From contig MNCI01004113.1 in the NCBI GenBank assembly GCA_015680685.1, positions 631,129-695,128 of the forward strand: a stretch of 64,000 nucleotides of DNA, given 5' to 3'. The notes beneath the pieces were generated by a model that saw only the letters and a program-made list of their open reading frames with translations, was not told the origin of the DNA and searched no databases. A program made the position numbers and the translations under genes. Source of the DNA: Gnetum montanum (taxonomy: Eukaryota; Streptophyta; Gnetopsida; Gnetales; Gnetaceae). Positions 43,931 through 56,400 of the stretch are shown here, piece after piece (the first letter of the stretch is position 1; the number at the start of each line of letters is the position of its first letter).

Positions 43931-46018
43931 TTGCTGAGTATACTTCTTTCATTATGTTTTTAGTTATATGTAATGTAGTTAATTCATTTTGAAATCCTTT
44001 TTCTGTTAGTTATCAAGAAAACACATATATTAAATTTATATAGATTATCTACATATTATGCCATGATGAAATTGACATAGTTATATTTAATTTTCTAGTT
44101 ATCTATCATGTTTAGTAATGATATGTTAAAGATTTTAAAATTAATACTAACTTGATTCATAAATGCTAAAATATCCTTTACAAAAAATAGTTATATCTGA
44201 AAGAATAATCAATTATAATATCAAGAGAAGTTTATACTTTATCCAACTAGTCCCCTCATAAGAATTTTACTATTATTCTTATGAACCTATAACAAAATTG
44301 AATTTAAATAAGAATCAGTTATAATTATAGTTGTTGAAATAATAGAATAGAAATGTATTTCTTTGAATTATCATTTATTTTTTGACATTATAGTATCTTT
44401 TGTAGAACTAACCTTTTTTGGTGCTTCCTTCCTCACCATGAGTTGGTGCTTGTATGAATCAAGATATTTAAAATTTATGATTTTAGTTTTGAAAATATAT
44501 GAATACTTTGCACTCCTACTTAGTAGATAGTATACCTTCATTTTGATCTAGAGCATGATCGCTTAGCATCTTCTTTCATTTGTTTATTTTAAGTATCTTG
44601 GTTATCTTCATTACCAATTTAGAGATCAATAAATTAAGTGAGTTATTAAATATAAAGTTAAATTCATTAATTATTAACATTTCAAAAATACTCACAAACC
44701 TTTATTTAATCTTGAATACTCTTTCTAGCAATCTCTCTTTCAAGTGTTTCTAAATATTTAGTTTGCTGGGTTACAATATCATGATATAAACATTTTTAAA
44801 AATGGTTTTTAAATTCTATCAGGAAAATGAAACATGTAATTGGATAATGATAAGTGTTCTTACATCTTCCCTCCTACTTTCATATTTGCTCTTGTTATTA
44901 GCATCATTTATATCTTCAGTATTGTCCTTCTCACCAAAATGCTAACTTGAAAAAATAGGAGTGTATATCTATATAATTTGATAATTCTATCATTTCATGA
45001 TAACATAAATGCATAATTATACTTATGGTGTGACCATTAGTATTATCATTTTGTACATCCTACATATAAGAATAATGTTTAGTTTATTTGATGTAGAATA
45101 ATAATATATAATAATGGTAACTATTGACCTCCATGGTAGTGGATGTTTTAGAAATGATTTATTTTATAATATCATTAGTGGTTGACTATGAGACATGGAA
45201 TAAGATTTTAATTAGTTGTTGCTTAGGTATTTTAGTTTACAATACTCACTTTCAAAAGCATGCAAGTTACCAATAATGTATGATTCTATAGTATTAGTAT
45301 TACCTAACGCATGGGAAAAGCTGGGATGTGGAAAGGAGCTTGTTCATTATAAGGTACTATACCATACATAGCCATGATGATTCCTAAACTAAAATTTTAA
45401 CAAATGATAACAGATTTATAATGGGATGGATATGGAGATTAAAGATACTCATAATAAAAGAAAAAGAATTTTAAATGATTACAAAAAAATTACAACTAAA
45501 AATAATTATATTAACTATGTAATTGAATGGCCTATACCTTGTAATTATCCTTGTCTTATTTCTCTATGATAATTTCATCATATAATTCCTAATATAAATA
45601 ATATGGCTATATTTTGTAACCATATTATTCATGTCGAACTCATCACTACTAAGAGGCAGGCTTAGTATCTTGAACTTTACTTTCATAGAAGCTTGTGTAG
45701 TTAAGATTGATGGATGGATATCACTACCAAATGTTTTATATTCATCATTATCTCTGGAATTCATGAAGTAAAAAACTTTGCAATCACGTAAGTCATTCCA
45801 TCAAAAATAGAATCTTCGTTCATTAATAGTAATTAAATAATCTTCCTATTGTAGTTAGATAGCTTTCTGAATTGTTGAATCTTGAGAGAAGATGGAAGGA
45901 TAAATGTAATAGATTTTTATTTAATGTCTTCCTCATCTCACCTATTAAGGCTTCTTGTATAACAAGCCTTCAATTTTATGTAATCATCACTGCTATATAA
46001 ATAATAGTATATAATGAA
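43931..46018. other. AT-rich stretch, no supported gene
   Basis: Very AT-rich. Short minus-strand coding-like islands exist (around 44,430 and 44,560), possibly exons of the Ulp1-like gene's former host element, but none can be linked with confidence. Confidence 0.5.
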
Positions 46019-46532
46019 TGTGACATCTGATTCATTAATGTCATGACAAATGTCAACTATAAGTAACATTAAAAATTATGCATAAATAAATTAATATGGA
46101 AAATGTAGAAGAAAAATGAATGGAATGCTTTATTAATTCAGAGTAATGTATTTGGGTCATGCTCTAAGGGCTCCTTAGGATTATCTTTCTTTGACATTTA
46201 TTCCTTAGAGGTAATTAGAGGCAATTCAACACTACCACCATGTTTAGGCTTGTAATTAGCTAGAAGGGATGGTTGGCAATCTTTTAGTTCATTTCACCTA
46301 GCATCTGGTACTCATCTTTACCGACTTCACAACTCCATGTTGATATGACCTCTAATGGTCAAATCCCTAAAGGTCACCTTGAAAGACATACCTCCATGTT
46401 GATACGATGTGTTCTTTTAGGTCTTAATTACAACTTATATTTTTAGGTTTTATTATAATAATTACAACATTTATTATGAAGAGATATCATGTTTGTTATA
46501 GAATGAAACCATTTGAGAATCAGAATATGACA
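46019..46532 (-). repeat. 3' LTR of the host-gene-carrying element (514 bp)
   Basis: On the minus strand it begins TGTCATATTCTG and ends GATGTCACA. It aligns with 49,610-50,093, for example over CCATGTTGATA, TGTCCTTTTAGGTCTTA and the region 46,440-46,530. Confidence 0.8.
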
Positions 46533-46548
46533 ATCTACCCTTCTCAAT
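46533..46548 (-). promoter_or_regulatory. Polypurine tract
   Basis: The minus strand reads ATTGAGAAGGGTAGAT directly before the LTR. The sequence just upstream, TTCGAGGATGAACAAAA, is like the pol-end/polypurine boundary of chromovirus elements of the Del/Tekay type. Confidence 0.6.
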
Positions 46549-47024
46549 TTTGTTCATCCTCGAACGAGTCCATGTTAGTAATCTTTCTCAAGCTCTCATG
46601 CTTCCTCCATGCTATTATGTTCCAATGTTTTGATTTCTTATTATGAAATGAAATTAAATATATTAATTTTTTGCTACTTATTCTACAAACAAAATATAAG
46701 TAAGAAGAATATGTGGAAAGTAAATCTTACTATATTAATACTTACCTCATTTTCTAAAGTAGTGAAAAGTGGTTAAATAAAGATCTACCAACCATCAAGC
46801 ACTGGTCCTAACTAGGGTCACACAAAGTATAACTCATATATGGTTAGCCAAGTGAAGGTAGGATAAATCATTATCTCCAACATGTATTAACCTATGATAT
46901 TTTACTTTCCTAATTAAAATATAAATTTAAAAATCAAGAAATAAGAATATTATAAATAATACTAAGGTTATGAATTTTCATAATCTTGATCAATCTTGGG
47001 GATTAATAAAAGTAACTATAGTTC

Positions 47025-48085
47025 CATCATAAGGGGTATATGATTAGATGGCATTGTTCAAGATACAAGGCTTGATCTTACTTCTCATTTTCTTCCTTAG
47101 AAATTAACTCTAGTAGCTTGGTAACTTGGAAGAATTGAGAATTGTACCAAATATAGTCTAGGACCTTGATAAAAAATGATGTTGACTTGTTTCCATTAGT
47201 TATGCCAATGTAATTAGTAAATTGTTGTTCTTGATGAATCTTGTTCATCAACATCATTTGTTCTTGAATTCTATGATTTAACTTATTTATTAAAGATTTG
47301 AAGTAAGTAGAATATATACTAGCCAATCAAATTGCATGGTGGACTGATGGGAACATCTTCTTCAAACTAGGTTCCTCTTCTAAGGGTTCCTTTACACATT
47401 CATATTTTAAGAATTAATGAATGACTTCCAATTTTTACATTAAAGTCCCCACAGATAAATAGTGATGGATTAAGATTGATATGGATTAGGAATAGTTTGT
47501 TCTTTAAGCTTTCCTATATTTGGTTAATCAAATAGGTCACTTGACAAAGTCTAACATTTGGATATGTTGACTTGGTAATTAAATGTGTGTTAACCACACA
47601 TACATATCTTTCTTATAATTGGATGCCAAGGCAATGTGGCTTCTCAAGAATCTTGATCTTTCTTTCTTCCCCATGAATTGAAGTTATGAAATTTTGAAAA
47701 TCATGTTCTTAAATTTTTATTCAAATCTTTTTACCAACTCAAATATGGTTTCTTTGTAAAAGATTGCACAACCATTCATATTATGGTTTTTATAATAAGC
47801 TAATTTGTATGACTCAAAAGAAGAACTTTCATAAGAACCTTTTTGCTTGTAACTACCTTTGTATCCCTTTTTCAAATTGGGTTAAAATTTGTATAAGGAT
47901 TTCCATGACAAGACTTCTGCTAAATACAAGACATCAATATTTAAATTTTGTAATTTTTCTAGGATGCACGGGTATTGGTACTTGTGCTAGTACAAGGCCC
48001 AAGGTTAACATAGTAGATGTTGCCTTTCCATAGATAGGGACCTTGCAAGCATGTTGTATGTTGCAAATTTCATTCTTATTCTTGG
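47025..48085 (-). pseudogene. CCR4/ANGEL-type deadenylase (EEP nuclease) domain, captured and decayed
   Basis: Poly(A)-specific exonucleases of the endonuclease/exonuclease/phosphatase fold shorten mRNA tails. On the minus strand, in family order: RIRMKFATYNMLARSLSMER (first motif with the catalytic Asn of 'YN-LA'), LNIDVLYLAEVLSWKSLYKF (equivalent to 'D-LCLQEV', Glu kept, Gln now Ala), NLKKGYKGSYKQK, MNGCAIFYKETIFELVKRF ('DGCA-F', Asp now Asn), MYVWLTHI ('NTH' motif, His kept), and, after a frameshift, LFICGDFNVKIGSHSLI (the 'CGDFNS-P' motif with catalytic Asp and Asn). Then come VLDYIWYNSQFFQVTKLLEL ('LDYI-Y------LLEL') and, in a third frame, PSNHIPL (the 'SDH' motif, Asp now Asn). No introns are visible over the domain. 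There are about seven stops and two or three frameshifts. It lies inside an LTR pair, same strand. Confidence 0.8.
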
Positions 48086-49589
48086 ATTCTCTCCTAGGTC
48101 ATTTCTTTTCATAGGTATCATACACCTTGTTGAAACAAGATTATGATTCTCCATGATGTTCTACTACATGATCTAGTTGCAAGCTAAATTAGTATACATC
48201 TTCTTGACCATTTTAGTTCATTAACGAATTTTCCAATTGATTGATTTATTGGATTAGTTGTAATTAGCTATGCTACCTAGACTCTTAAAGACACTAACTC
48301 TAATAGTGTAACTAATGAAACACTAGGGGTTAGTGACCTAGGACTATCTATCTAAATAATATAGACATCTAATATTAAGGTCCAAGATGATACCAAAGGT
48401 TAGATTTTTTTAATTTTTAAAATTAAATTATTAGGCTTGGTTAGTCAGTCTAAGTTATGATCTCTTAAGATATAGTTTAAGGTATCACCTAATTATCAAG
48501 GATTTGGATGATTAATCTAACCTCATCATTAAGTTTAGAAGGCCACAAAATGTTGGAAATGATTATTCATATGTTAGAAATGGATATTGTATGCCCAGGT
48601 TATGCCAAATTAAGTCTTTGTTGATCTTGAGGCATACTTTTAAGGCAAGGATTAAACTAATTTTTAGAGCTATTTGGAATAGATATAACTTTTTCATTGC
48701 ATCTGTAAGATTAAAATCTATTGGAAACAACTCTTTATTTATAGAAAAATTCTTTCAAAATCAAAAGTTATGGCTTTCAAATTTTAAAAGTTTGGACATG
48801 AATTTTGAGACTTCTTGAGAGCTTCTTGAGAGGTCACCTATTTTAGTACTACCCTAAGGTGAGCACACTTAATTACAAAATTTCTATCCCAATTACTACC
48901 AACGTGTCAATTTGACTAGTAGGCCAAATGTTTTGCATATTAGTATTTAAATTTTCTTGCCCAAATGTCAAATTCAATTTTTTCTATTATTTGACAATTT
49001 CTAGAATTTTTCATTACTTGATGAAAATTTTTTAAAACTTTTCATCAATTGATTAAAAAAATTTTAATTATCAAAATTATTAAAGGAGGCAATATCCTCT
49101 AGCACTAACAATGGTTAGTGGAGGAGAAATCTATGGGTCATCTTAGTAGGCTAGTAGGTAGACGTTGAAGAAAAGACACATGGATAATGCATAGGATAGT
49201 AGTGGCTTGAAGCGATAGTGTAGAGCAATGATGATGAGAGTTACCTAGATTTGTGTATCCATGTCTTACTAATGTCTATTATAATTTATGTATCTTATTG
49301 ATATGTAATAAGATCTTCTAGTTAGTAACATCCATGAAAGTTTCTGTGAAGGAATCTTATTTGTTGATGAAATCCATCTTGAATATGATGTACATTCATG
49401 GTTCTCTTGTAGATGTATGGTCCAAACTTAGTTATCCATGAAATTGTTAGAAGGATATCTTCTGGCTTAGATGGATCATCTAAAATATAAGATGCATTTG
49501 GTGATCGTTTATAACTATCCTTGGATCATGGCCCTATGGTTTGTCATTGGATTATGGTTAGATCTTAGTTTTGATTAGTCTTTAGTTCA
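48086..49589 (-). other. Interior of LTR element upstream of the captured gene
   Basis: AT-rich. No gag-like capsid or zinc knuckle is recognisable on the minus strand. It may hold the 5' leader and the N-terminal part of the captured gene. Confidence 0.45.
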
Positions 49590-49609
49590 TGGTTTACTTT
49601 GATATCAAA
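49590..49609 (-). promoter_or_regulatory. Primer binding site, tRNA-iMet type, decayed
   Basis: The minus strand reads TTTGATATCAAAGTAAACCA just inside the LTR. TGATATCAAAGT matches TGGTATCAGAGC with three transitions. Confidence 0.6.
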
Positions 49610-50093
49610 TGTAACATTCCAATTTTGAATCTCATAAAAATAGTCACATACATGTAACATTTAGCATTATGCATAAAGAAAATAATAGAAAAAATGCAAA
49701 AAATAGAATGTTTTATTAATGTAGAATAATATATCTAGGTAATTCTTTGAGGATTCTTTAGGGTTATCTTCCTTTGACATCTATCCATTAGAGGTATTCC
49801 AACACTATTACCATAGATAGGATAACTAACCAAGAGGGATGGCTAGTCACCTTCCTATGCCTCTTTACCTAACACTTGTTACTCACCTTTACTGGCATTG
49901 CAAATCCATGTTGATACAACCTCTAATGCATGGGTATAAATATGTTACTTCAAATTCTCAAAGGTAACCTCAAGATACATGCCCATTATTGCAATGTGTC
50001 CTTTTAGGTCTTATTATAATATTTGCAATATTTGTTATAAATAGATACCATCTTTTTTATGAAATGTCATCATTTGGGAATGGGGATGTGACA
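49610..50093 (-). repeat. 5' LTR of the host-gene-carrying element (484 bp)
   Basis: On the plus strand it runs TGTAACATTCC...GGGGATGTGACA, imperfect inverted ends typical of chromovirus LTRs. Confidence 0.8.
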
Positions 50094-51371
50094 ATAATGT
50101 ATATGTCATCATTTACATAATGATATGTCAAACTCATCTAAACACTATGACCAAATTGCAATTCCTTGATGTAATCCTTCATGAAATCTTTAAATGATTT
50201 AGCATTCATACATTCATATCTATGGTAATTCTATATGCACAAATATAGACTCATATGAAGTAATCAAAGAATCTTTTCCATACTAGATGTTCATTGCCAA
50301 CCTTAAAATTTATCATATTTAAAATAAAGAATAACAAAGACTTTCTAAAGGATTTTATATCTTCCTCTAGTCTTTGTAGAGTGGTGTGGATGAACTCTAG
50401 ATTTTGTGCAAAAGACATGTTATTTTCTATTATATGTATTTCCTATGGAGTTCTTCCCTATAGTTTTAGTTATCTCATGTGTTAATGTAGCATCGATTAT
50501 AGTTCAGTAGTAAGTAGAAACTTCTTTTTTATATATGATACATTGTTTATTAGATCCACAAATAAGAAATCATCTATTTCATAATTATAATAAGTGATGC
50601 GGTTGCATCATTCATGAACATGCATGTTAACAAATAGTTTTAATATATATATATATTCCATTTAGAAAATAGTATTTTTGTTGTATTCAACTGCTATGTA
50701 TCACATATCATTTACAAATATCTTCTATAGCTAATGTAGATCTAGCCTTATCATTATTAAATTTCTTGAAGAAGGTAAGTAGTATCATCCTTAGTAGGAA
50801 TTTCTTCTTTAATTGAAGACATGCTTTCTCTATAGTAGTCTTTAAAATGTTTAAAGAAAATTAATCCCTATTATATACCTCTACATACAAAATCAACGTC
50901 TTCCTTTCTCATTCCTTAAGTTGATTGGAACATGTTTGCTATTAGATAATTCAAACTATTATTCTTGAAATTCTCATAAGATGGAACTGATGGGTAGTAA
51001 GACAAAATTCCTTGTTCATAAATTTTGGATAACTAGTTTCACTCATTATATTACTACTCATCCATATATAAAAAGATCTTTCTCTCCTATAGTTATTTGT
51101 AGATCTTCACACGGACATTTGCAAACCAATGTAAGAATTAACAAAAATAATGTTTGAAGGCATAAATATTTACAATAGCAAGTAACCTTAAATAGTGTTG
51201 AATTATTATAATATATATCTGCAAGTATCATAGATTGGCTTCAAATCCTTAGATATCCCTTTAGTTAAGAGTTATTTGATATTGTATTAGCAAAGATAAT
51301 TCTAGGCATGTCTCACTTATTCAATATATGATGGGGTGTATTGCATTTCTTATACTTTATTTCAAGAATAC
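50094..51371. other. AT-rich spacer, no gene seen
   Basis: No supported feature apart from a short (TA)n tract near 50,644. Confidence 0.5.
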
Positions 51372-51391
51372 TAATGAGCATCAATGTGTCA

Positions 51392-51491
51392 CATCAATAG
51401 GGCCCTATTTACATGGTGTTGCCTCATTGATGGGGCCGTGTTGATGTAGTGTTTTCTATGTTGACAGGGCCCTGTCGACATTGCCTAGAGC
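51392..51491 (+). repeat. 33-bp tandem repeat with GGGCCC palindromes, 3 copies, before TATA
   Basis: Units start at 51,392, 51,425 and 51,458 and contain AATAGGGCCCTATT, GATGGGGCCGTG and GACAGGGCCCTGTC (two palindromes). TATAAATA follows at 51,498-51,505. Confidence 0.8.
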
Positions 51492-51497
51492 AAAAAC

Positions 51498-51505
51498 TAT
51501 AAATA
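51498..51505 (+). promoter_or_regulatory. LTR TATA box (solo LTR)
   Basis: TATAAATA in the context AAACTATAAATATGATC, seven bases after the last 33-bp unit. Confidence 0.75.
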
Positions 51506-52283
51506 TGATCTCCCAGACGTGTTTATGGGAATTCAAGTAATAGTATTAGTTGAACCCTTGCATTTTTTACATTTGAAAGTTAGAATATTTCTCTTGAGTA
51601 CCTGCAGTAGGAGTCATTGAGTATACAGATCTTTATTTGGGCATTGTTGTACCTGAGCATGATAGTGTGTATGGCAATAAAGATGAGATTCTTAAAAAAT
51701 CTTGCAGCATTTTGGATAGCTTAGATATTTTATTCATGCATTTAATGCTTTCAATTAATTATTTAATGTTTTCTAGTATTTAAGGTAATTAAGTCATTAA
51801 GCAAGATAAGCTAGATAGATTAAATACATAAGTATGATTGCTTCAAGCATAACACATATTTGCTTGGTAATCCTAGTAGCATTATTGTTTGGTACGCCTA
51901 GTAGCATAGTGCTTGGTAACCTAGTAGTTAATACGTGGGTTTAGGATGTGTAGGGAAAGTGGGATTGGATGCTTATGTTAGGATTAGTTAAAGATTAGTT
52001 AGTTAGTTAAATTAAACTAGTTATTAAATTACTCTATCTCTCTCTTCAACCACCAAAACCATAAAACACAAAACAATAAAAATTATATGCCTCGATTACT
52101 CTTAACCATACATGATGCTTCACAAGTATAATTGGGAAGATAATGAATGACCTTAGGGCAAGGCTCACTTCCTAGAAGACTAGTGTACCAGAAACTATAA
52201 AGTCCATAGAATTCAACCAGATCACACATGAACACCTTGTGATTCGTATGGTTGGGCATAGAGGTATCCTTCACCGCTCATCA

Positions 52284-53449
52284 CATACCATATCAATTTA
52301 ATCTTATTGATAGGTTTCTTAAATTTAATTATCTTTTCCCTTCTTATTCTATAGTGCTCCTTTACCATATCATTAACATCCTTCCTCTGCAAAAACCGCT
52401 TAGCATCTTGCATGGAATGTTAATCATCTAAAATCCAAAATCTTGTTGTGTCATTGAAAAGAATACTTTTCACCATTGACATGAAATTTTTTTCTAACTA
52501 TACATCATATGGAATCAGAATACATTCATGGATATGTATTATCATATTTTCAAGCATTGACTTCAGCTGATCATTCATATATTCATTAATGTACAAATTG
52601 TAAATTTGTTAGATGCTTATGAGCATTTAGTAATTTCTATCCTGAAGTTGCCTTGAAACCTATTTTAGAGTTAATCATGCAGCTTCTTTGCTACTTGTAT
52701 CTCTACATTTGAAATTTTTACTACCTTTTTCTCTAGAGACTTTTCCTTTTTGATGGCCTACAAAGGAGTGATAACTAAAGAATCATTCTTTACCTATAAA
52801 TGCATAGAGAAATTTCTTAGAATATGAGAGATGATCATGTTATTGCATACATTGAATGTGTTTCTCTTATAATATCAAAAGTAAAAAATTATAAAGACAA
52901 TATTCATTATCACTCACTCTATGATGGATTTTTTGATTAGCTTAACTATCTCCAATCCATTGACTATCTTCCTCAATTCACTTAGATTGTAATGACTTAC
53001 AAATAGATAAGCCTCAAATTTTTCAAGGTTAAATGAAGAAGAGAGAAAGAAATCACAAAGCATCTCACTAGATGTTACTAATAATTTTTTTTAAAAAAAT
53101 TGGACATAAACCATATCCTCATTAGTAAGGATTCTAGGATCAATTATGCCTTGTGGCTCATAGGAGGTGGAGTCTAAATCCATGGTATATAGGTGGACAT
53201 TTTTAAATAAAATTTTGGGAGGTTATGTTATAATGTATTAGGATAAACCAGAGGGAAGATTTATATTTACATCAAAAATATTTTCTCTAATATCATCCTA
53301 AAATGACAATAATTTCAAAATTAGTAATGTTCATTTCATTATAGGTATTACATTGAATAGAAATTTAATTTAAATAGAGGTGATGATTTGAACTGCAAGT
53401 CATATCATGAGGAAAAAAAGCGTATACATCTTTACTTATGGACTATTGA
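52284..53449. other. AT-rich stretch with an unidentified minus-strand coding-like piece
   Basis: Minus frame 52,480-52,290 reads MQDAKRFLQRKDVNDMVKEH and RIRREKIIKFKKPINKIK, a charged, codon-like sequence that ends at the solo LTR. I do not recognise it. The rest shows nothing. Confidence 0.4.
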
Positions 53450-56400
53450 TGCTATTATAGATAGTCTCTATTTGGCTTCCATAACAACATGTGTAAGCAT
53501 GATGGTTGTGTAGACAATAAAGTTAAGGTATGCAAGGGGTATCTATAATTGATGGAAGCATAAACATGGTGGGGGGGAGATGGTTTAAGATACCAATGTA
53601 TAGATGTGGAGAGAGAATGTGTAGGTGATATAGAGAGGGAAACATGCACAAGCATGAGGGTCTAAGGCACTACTATAGGAAGGCACATTGACATATATGA
53701 CATGGTAGTATGATGTTGTGGATACTACTGATAAAGTTTGTCTCTTTTTGGCTTCCCTAACAACATGCATAAAAATGGAAGTTACATGAACAATAGATTT
53801 AAGATAGGAAAGGGACATCTATGATTGATGGAAGCATGAGCATGAGCGGTGGTTTTAGATACCAATGCATAGATGTGAAAATATGATATGCATGTCATAT
53901 ACTAAGAGAAATATGCATGGCCATGGAGGACTAAGGCACCAATGTAAGTAAGTACATTAAGATGAAAAACATGGTAGTATGGGGTTGTATATGTTGTTGA
54001 TGATGGTTTCTATTTGGCCTTTCTAGCAACATGCTTGGGCATAGGATTTTCACAAACAATAGAGTTATGATATGCAAGGAGCATCTATGGATAATGAAAG
54101 CATGAGCATCAAGGACAGGGGAAATTTGAGATACTAATGCATAGATGTAGGAAAAGGATATGCAAGTCATATAGTAAGTAAAATATGCACAATTTTGGGG
54201 GTATGAGGAACTAGTGTAGGAAGGAATGAAGATGGGCATGACATGGCATGGCAATATGAGGTTATAGATCTTATTAACGATGGTATTTTTTTGGCTTTCC
54301 TAGCAACATGCATGGACATGGAAGTTGTTTAGGCATGGACATTAAGATATGCAAGAGGAACCTATGGTTAATGGAAGCATGAGCATGAGGGAGTTTGAGA
54401 TACTAATGCCTAAATATGAGAAGAGGGTATATGTGTCATATAGTGAGAAAAACATGCATGGACATGGAGGTCTGAGACAACAATATAGAAAGATAAATTA
54501 ACATTTATGATATGGTAGTATGGGGCTATGAATGTTGTTGGTGAAGACAGTCTTAATTTGGTTCCCTTAGGAGCATGCACAATCATAAGAATTGTGTAGA
54601 CAATACAGTTAAGATATGCAAGGAGCATCTATAGCTAATGGAAACATGTGCATGAGGGGAAAATTTGAGATGCCAATATGTAGATATGAGAAGAGGATAT
54701 GAAAATCATATAATGAGGGAAACATACATGAGCATGATGATCTAAGGCACTAGTATAAAAAGTCATGAAGACATGCATGACATGGCAGTGTGAAGCTATG
54801 GATATGACTAATGATAATCTCTATTTAGCTTTCCTAGGAATATGCATAGGTGTGGAAAAATAGAATTAAGGTATGCAAGGGTTATTTGTGATTGATAGAA
54901 ACATGAATATGAGAGAAGGAGGGATAGTTTTAGATATTAATTCTTAGATATGTAGATAGGATATGTACTTTATATAGTAAGAAAAACATGCATGGACATA
55001 GCAAAGCTTATTATTAAGCATGACATGGCAATTTGGGGTTGTGCATGTTGTTCACAATAGTTTCTATTTAGATTCCTTAGCAACATGCACAAATATGGGA
55101 GTTATACAAACAATAATATTAATGTACGTAAGGGTATCTATAGCTAATGGAAACATAAGCTTGGGGGAAAGTTTTGAGATACCAATGTGCAAAAGTAAAA
55201 GAAGATATGTATGTCATATAGTGAGAGAAACATGCAAGGATATGAAGATCCTAGGTAGAAGTGTATGAAGGTACTTTAACATGCATGACATGGAAGTATG
55301 TGGCTATGGATATTATAGGTAAAGACAGTTTTTATTTGGCTTCCCTAGTAACATGCATAGGTGTGGGAGCTGCATGAATAATAGAGTTAAGATATACAAG
55401 GAACACCTATGGATGATGGAAGCATGAAAGTAGGAAAAGATTTGAGATATCATTGTGCATATGTGGAAAGAGAATACACAAGTCATAATAGTAAGCAAAA
55501 CATGCACATGCGACTAAGACACTAGTATAGGTAGATACATTGACATGAAAGAATGAGAATATGGGGCTATGGATCTGACTAGTAATAGTTTTAATTAACT
55601 TTCCTAGAAACATAAAAAAGTTTGGGAGTTGTGCAAATAATAGAGTTAAGGTATGCAAAGGAAACCCACTGCTAATGAAAGCATGAGAATATGGGATGAT
55701 TTGAGATACTAGTGTGTAGATGCAAGGAGAGGATATGTAGATCATATAGTGAGAAAAACATGCATGGTCATGGGGGTCTAAGACATCAGTATAGAAAGGA
55801 ATGAGGACATGTATGGCATGAAAGTATAGAGTTGCAATTAGTACTTGTGATGACAATCTTTAATTGACTTTTCTAGCAACATGAATAGTTGTTAGAGTTA
55901 TGTAGATAATAGAGTTAAGGTATGTATGGGGTATATACTATTGATGAAAGTATAAGCATGGGGAATGGTTTAAGATATTGATGCATAGATGTGAGGAGTG
56001 GATATGTAGGTCATATAGTGAGAAAAATATGTATGAGAATGGGGGTTTGAGGCACTAGCATAAGAAGGAATGTTGACATGCATAACATGATAGTATGGGG
56101 TTGTGGATGTTTTTGGTGATGGTCTTTGTTTGGGTTTCTTGGTAACATGCATGAGTGTGGGAGTTACATAAACAATAAAGTTAAGGTATGTAAGGGATAT
56201 ATAAGGCTAATGAAATCATAAGAGTTGGGAAGTAGTTTGAAATACCAATGCATAAATGTGAAGAAAGGATATGCAAGTTATAAAAAGTGAGAAAAACATT
56301 CACAAACATTGGGGTATAAGATACCAAGGTAGAAAGATATACTAACATGAACAAAATGATAGTATGGTTTGCAGATGTTGTTAGTGATGATCTCTATTTG

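Larger units (their letters stand above)
46019..50093 (-). mobile_element. Minus-strand LTR element carrying a host gene copy, 4.1 kb
   Basis: Direct repeats at 46,019-46,532 (3' LTR) and 49,610-50,093 (5' LTR) share long similarity. The ends are TGT-ACAT... and ...TGACA or the inverse, and a decayed tRNA-iMet-type primer site (49,590-49,609) and a purine tract (46,533-46,548) sit in the right places for minus-strand transcription. The interior is only 3.1 kb. I see no gag or pol in it, but a nearly complete CCR4/ANGEL-type nuclease domain in the same orientation. The flanks ATGAA and ATAAT match at 3/5, so no clear target duplication remains. Confidence 0.75.
51372..52283 (+). mobile_element. 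Solo LTR (TGATGAG...CTCATCA family, diverged U3)
   Basis: It starts TAATGAGCATCAA and ends GCTCATCA. Its 3' half (ATTCGTATGGTTGGGCAT, then GGTATCC) matches the LTRs of elements B and C. No primer site follows and no purine tract precedes it. The flanks AATAC and CATAC match at 4/5, as expected for an old target duplication. The U3 differs: it carries 33-bp GGGCCC units in place of the GATATC block. Confidence 0.75.

Noticed and set aside
53455-56152. Several minus-strand ORFs of 60-150 codons in the satellite
   Set aside because: They recur with the monomer period and have no start context or known domain, so they are treated as part of the tandem repeat rather than as genes.
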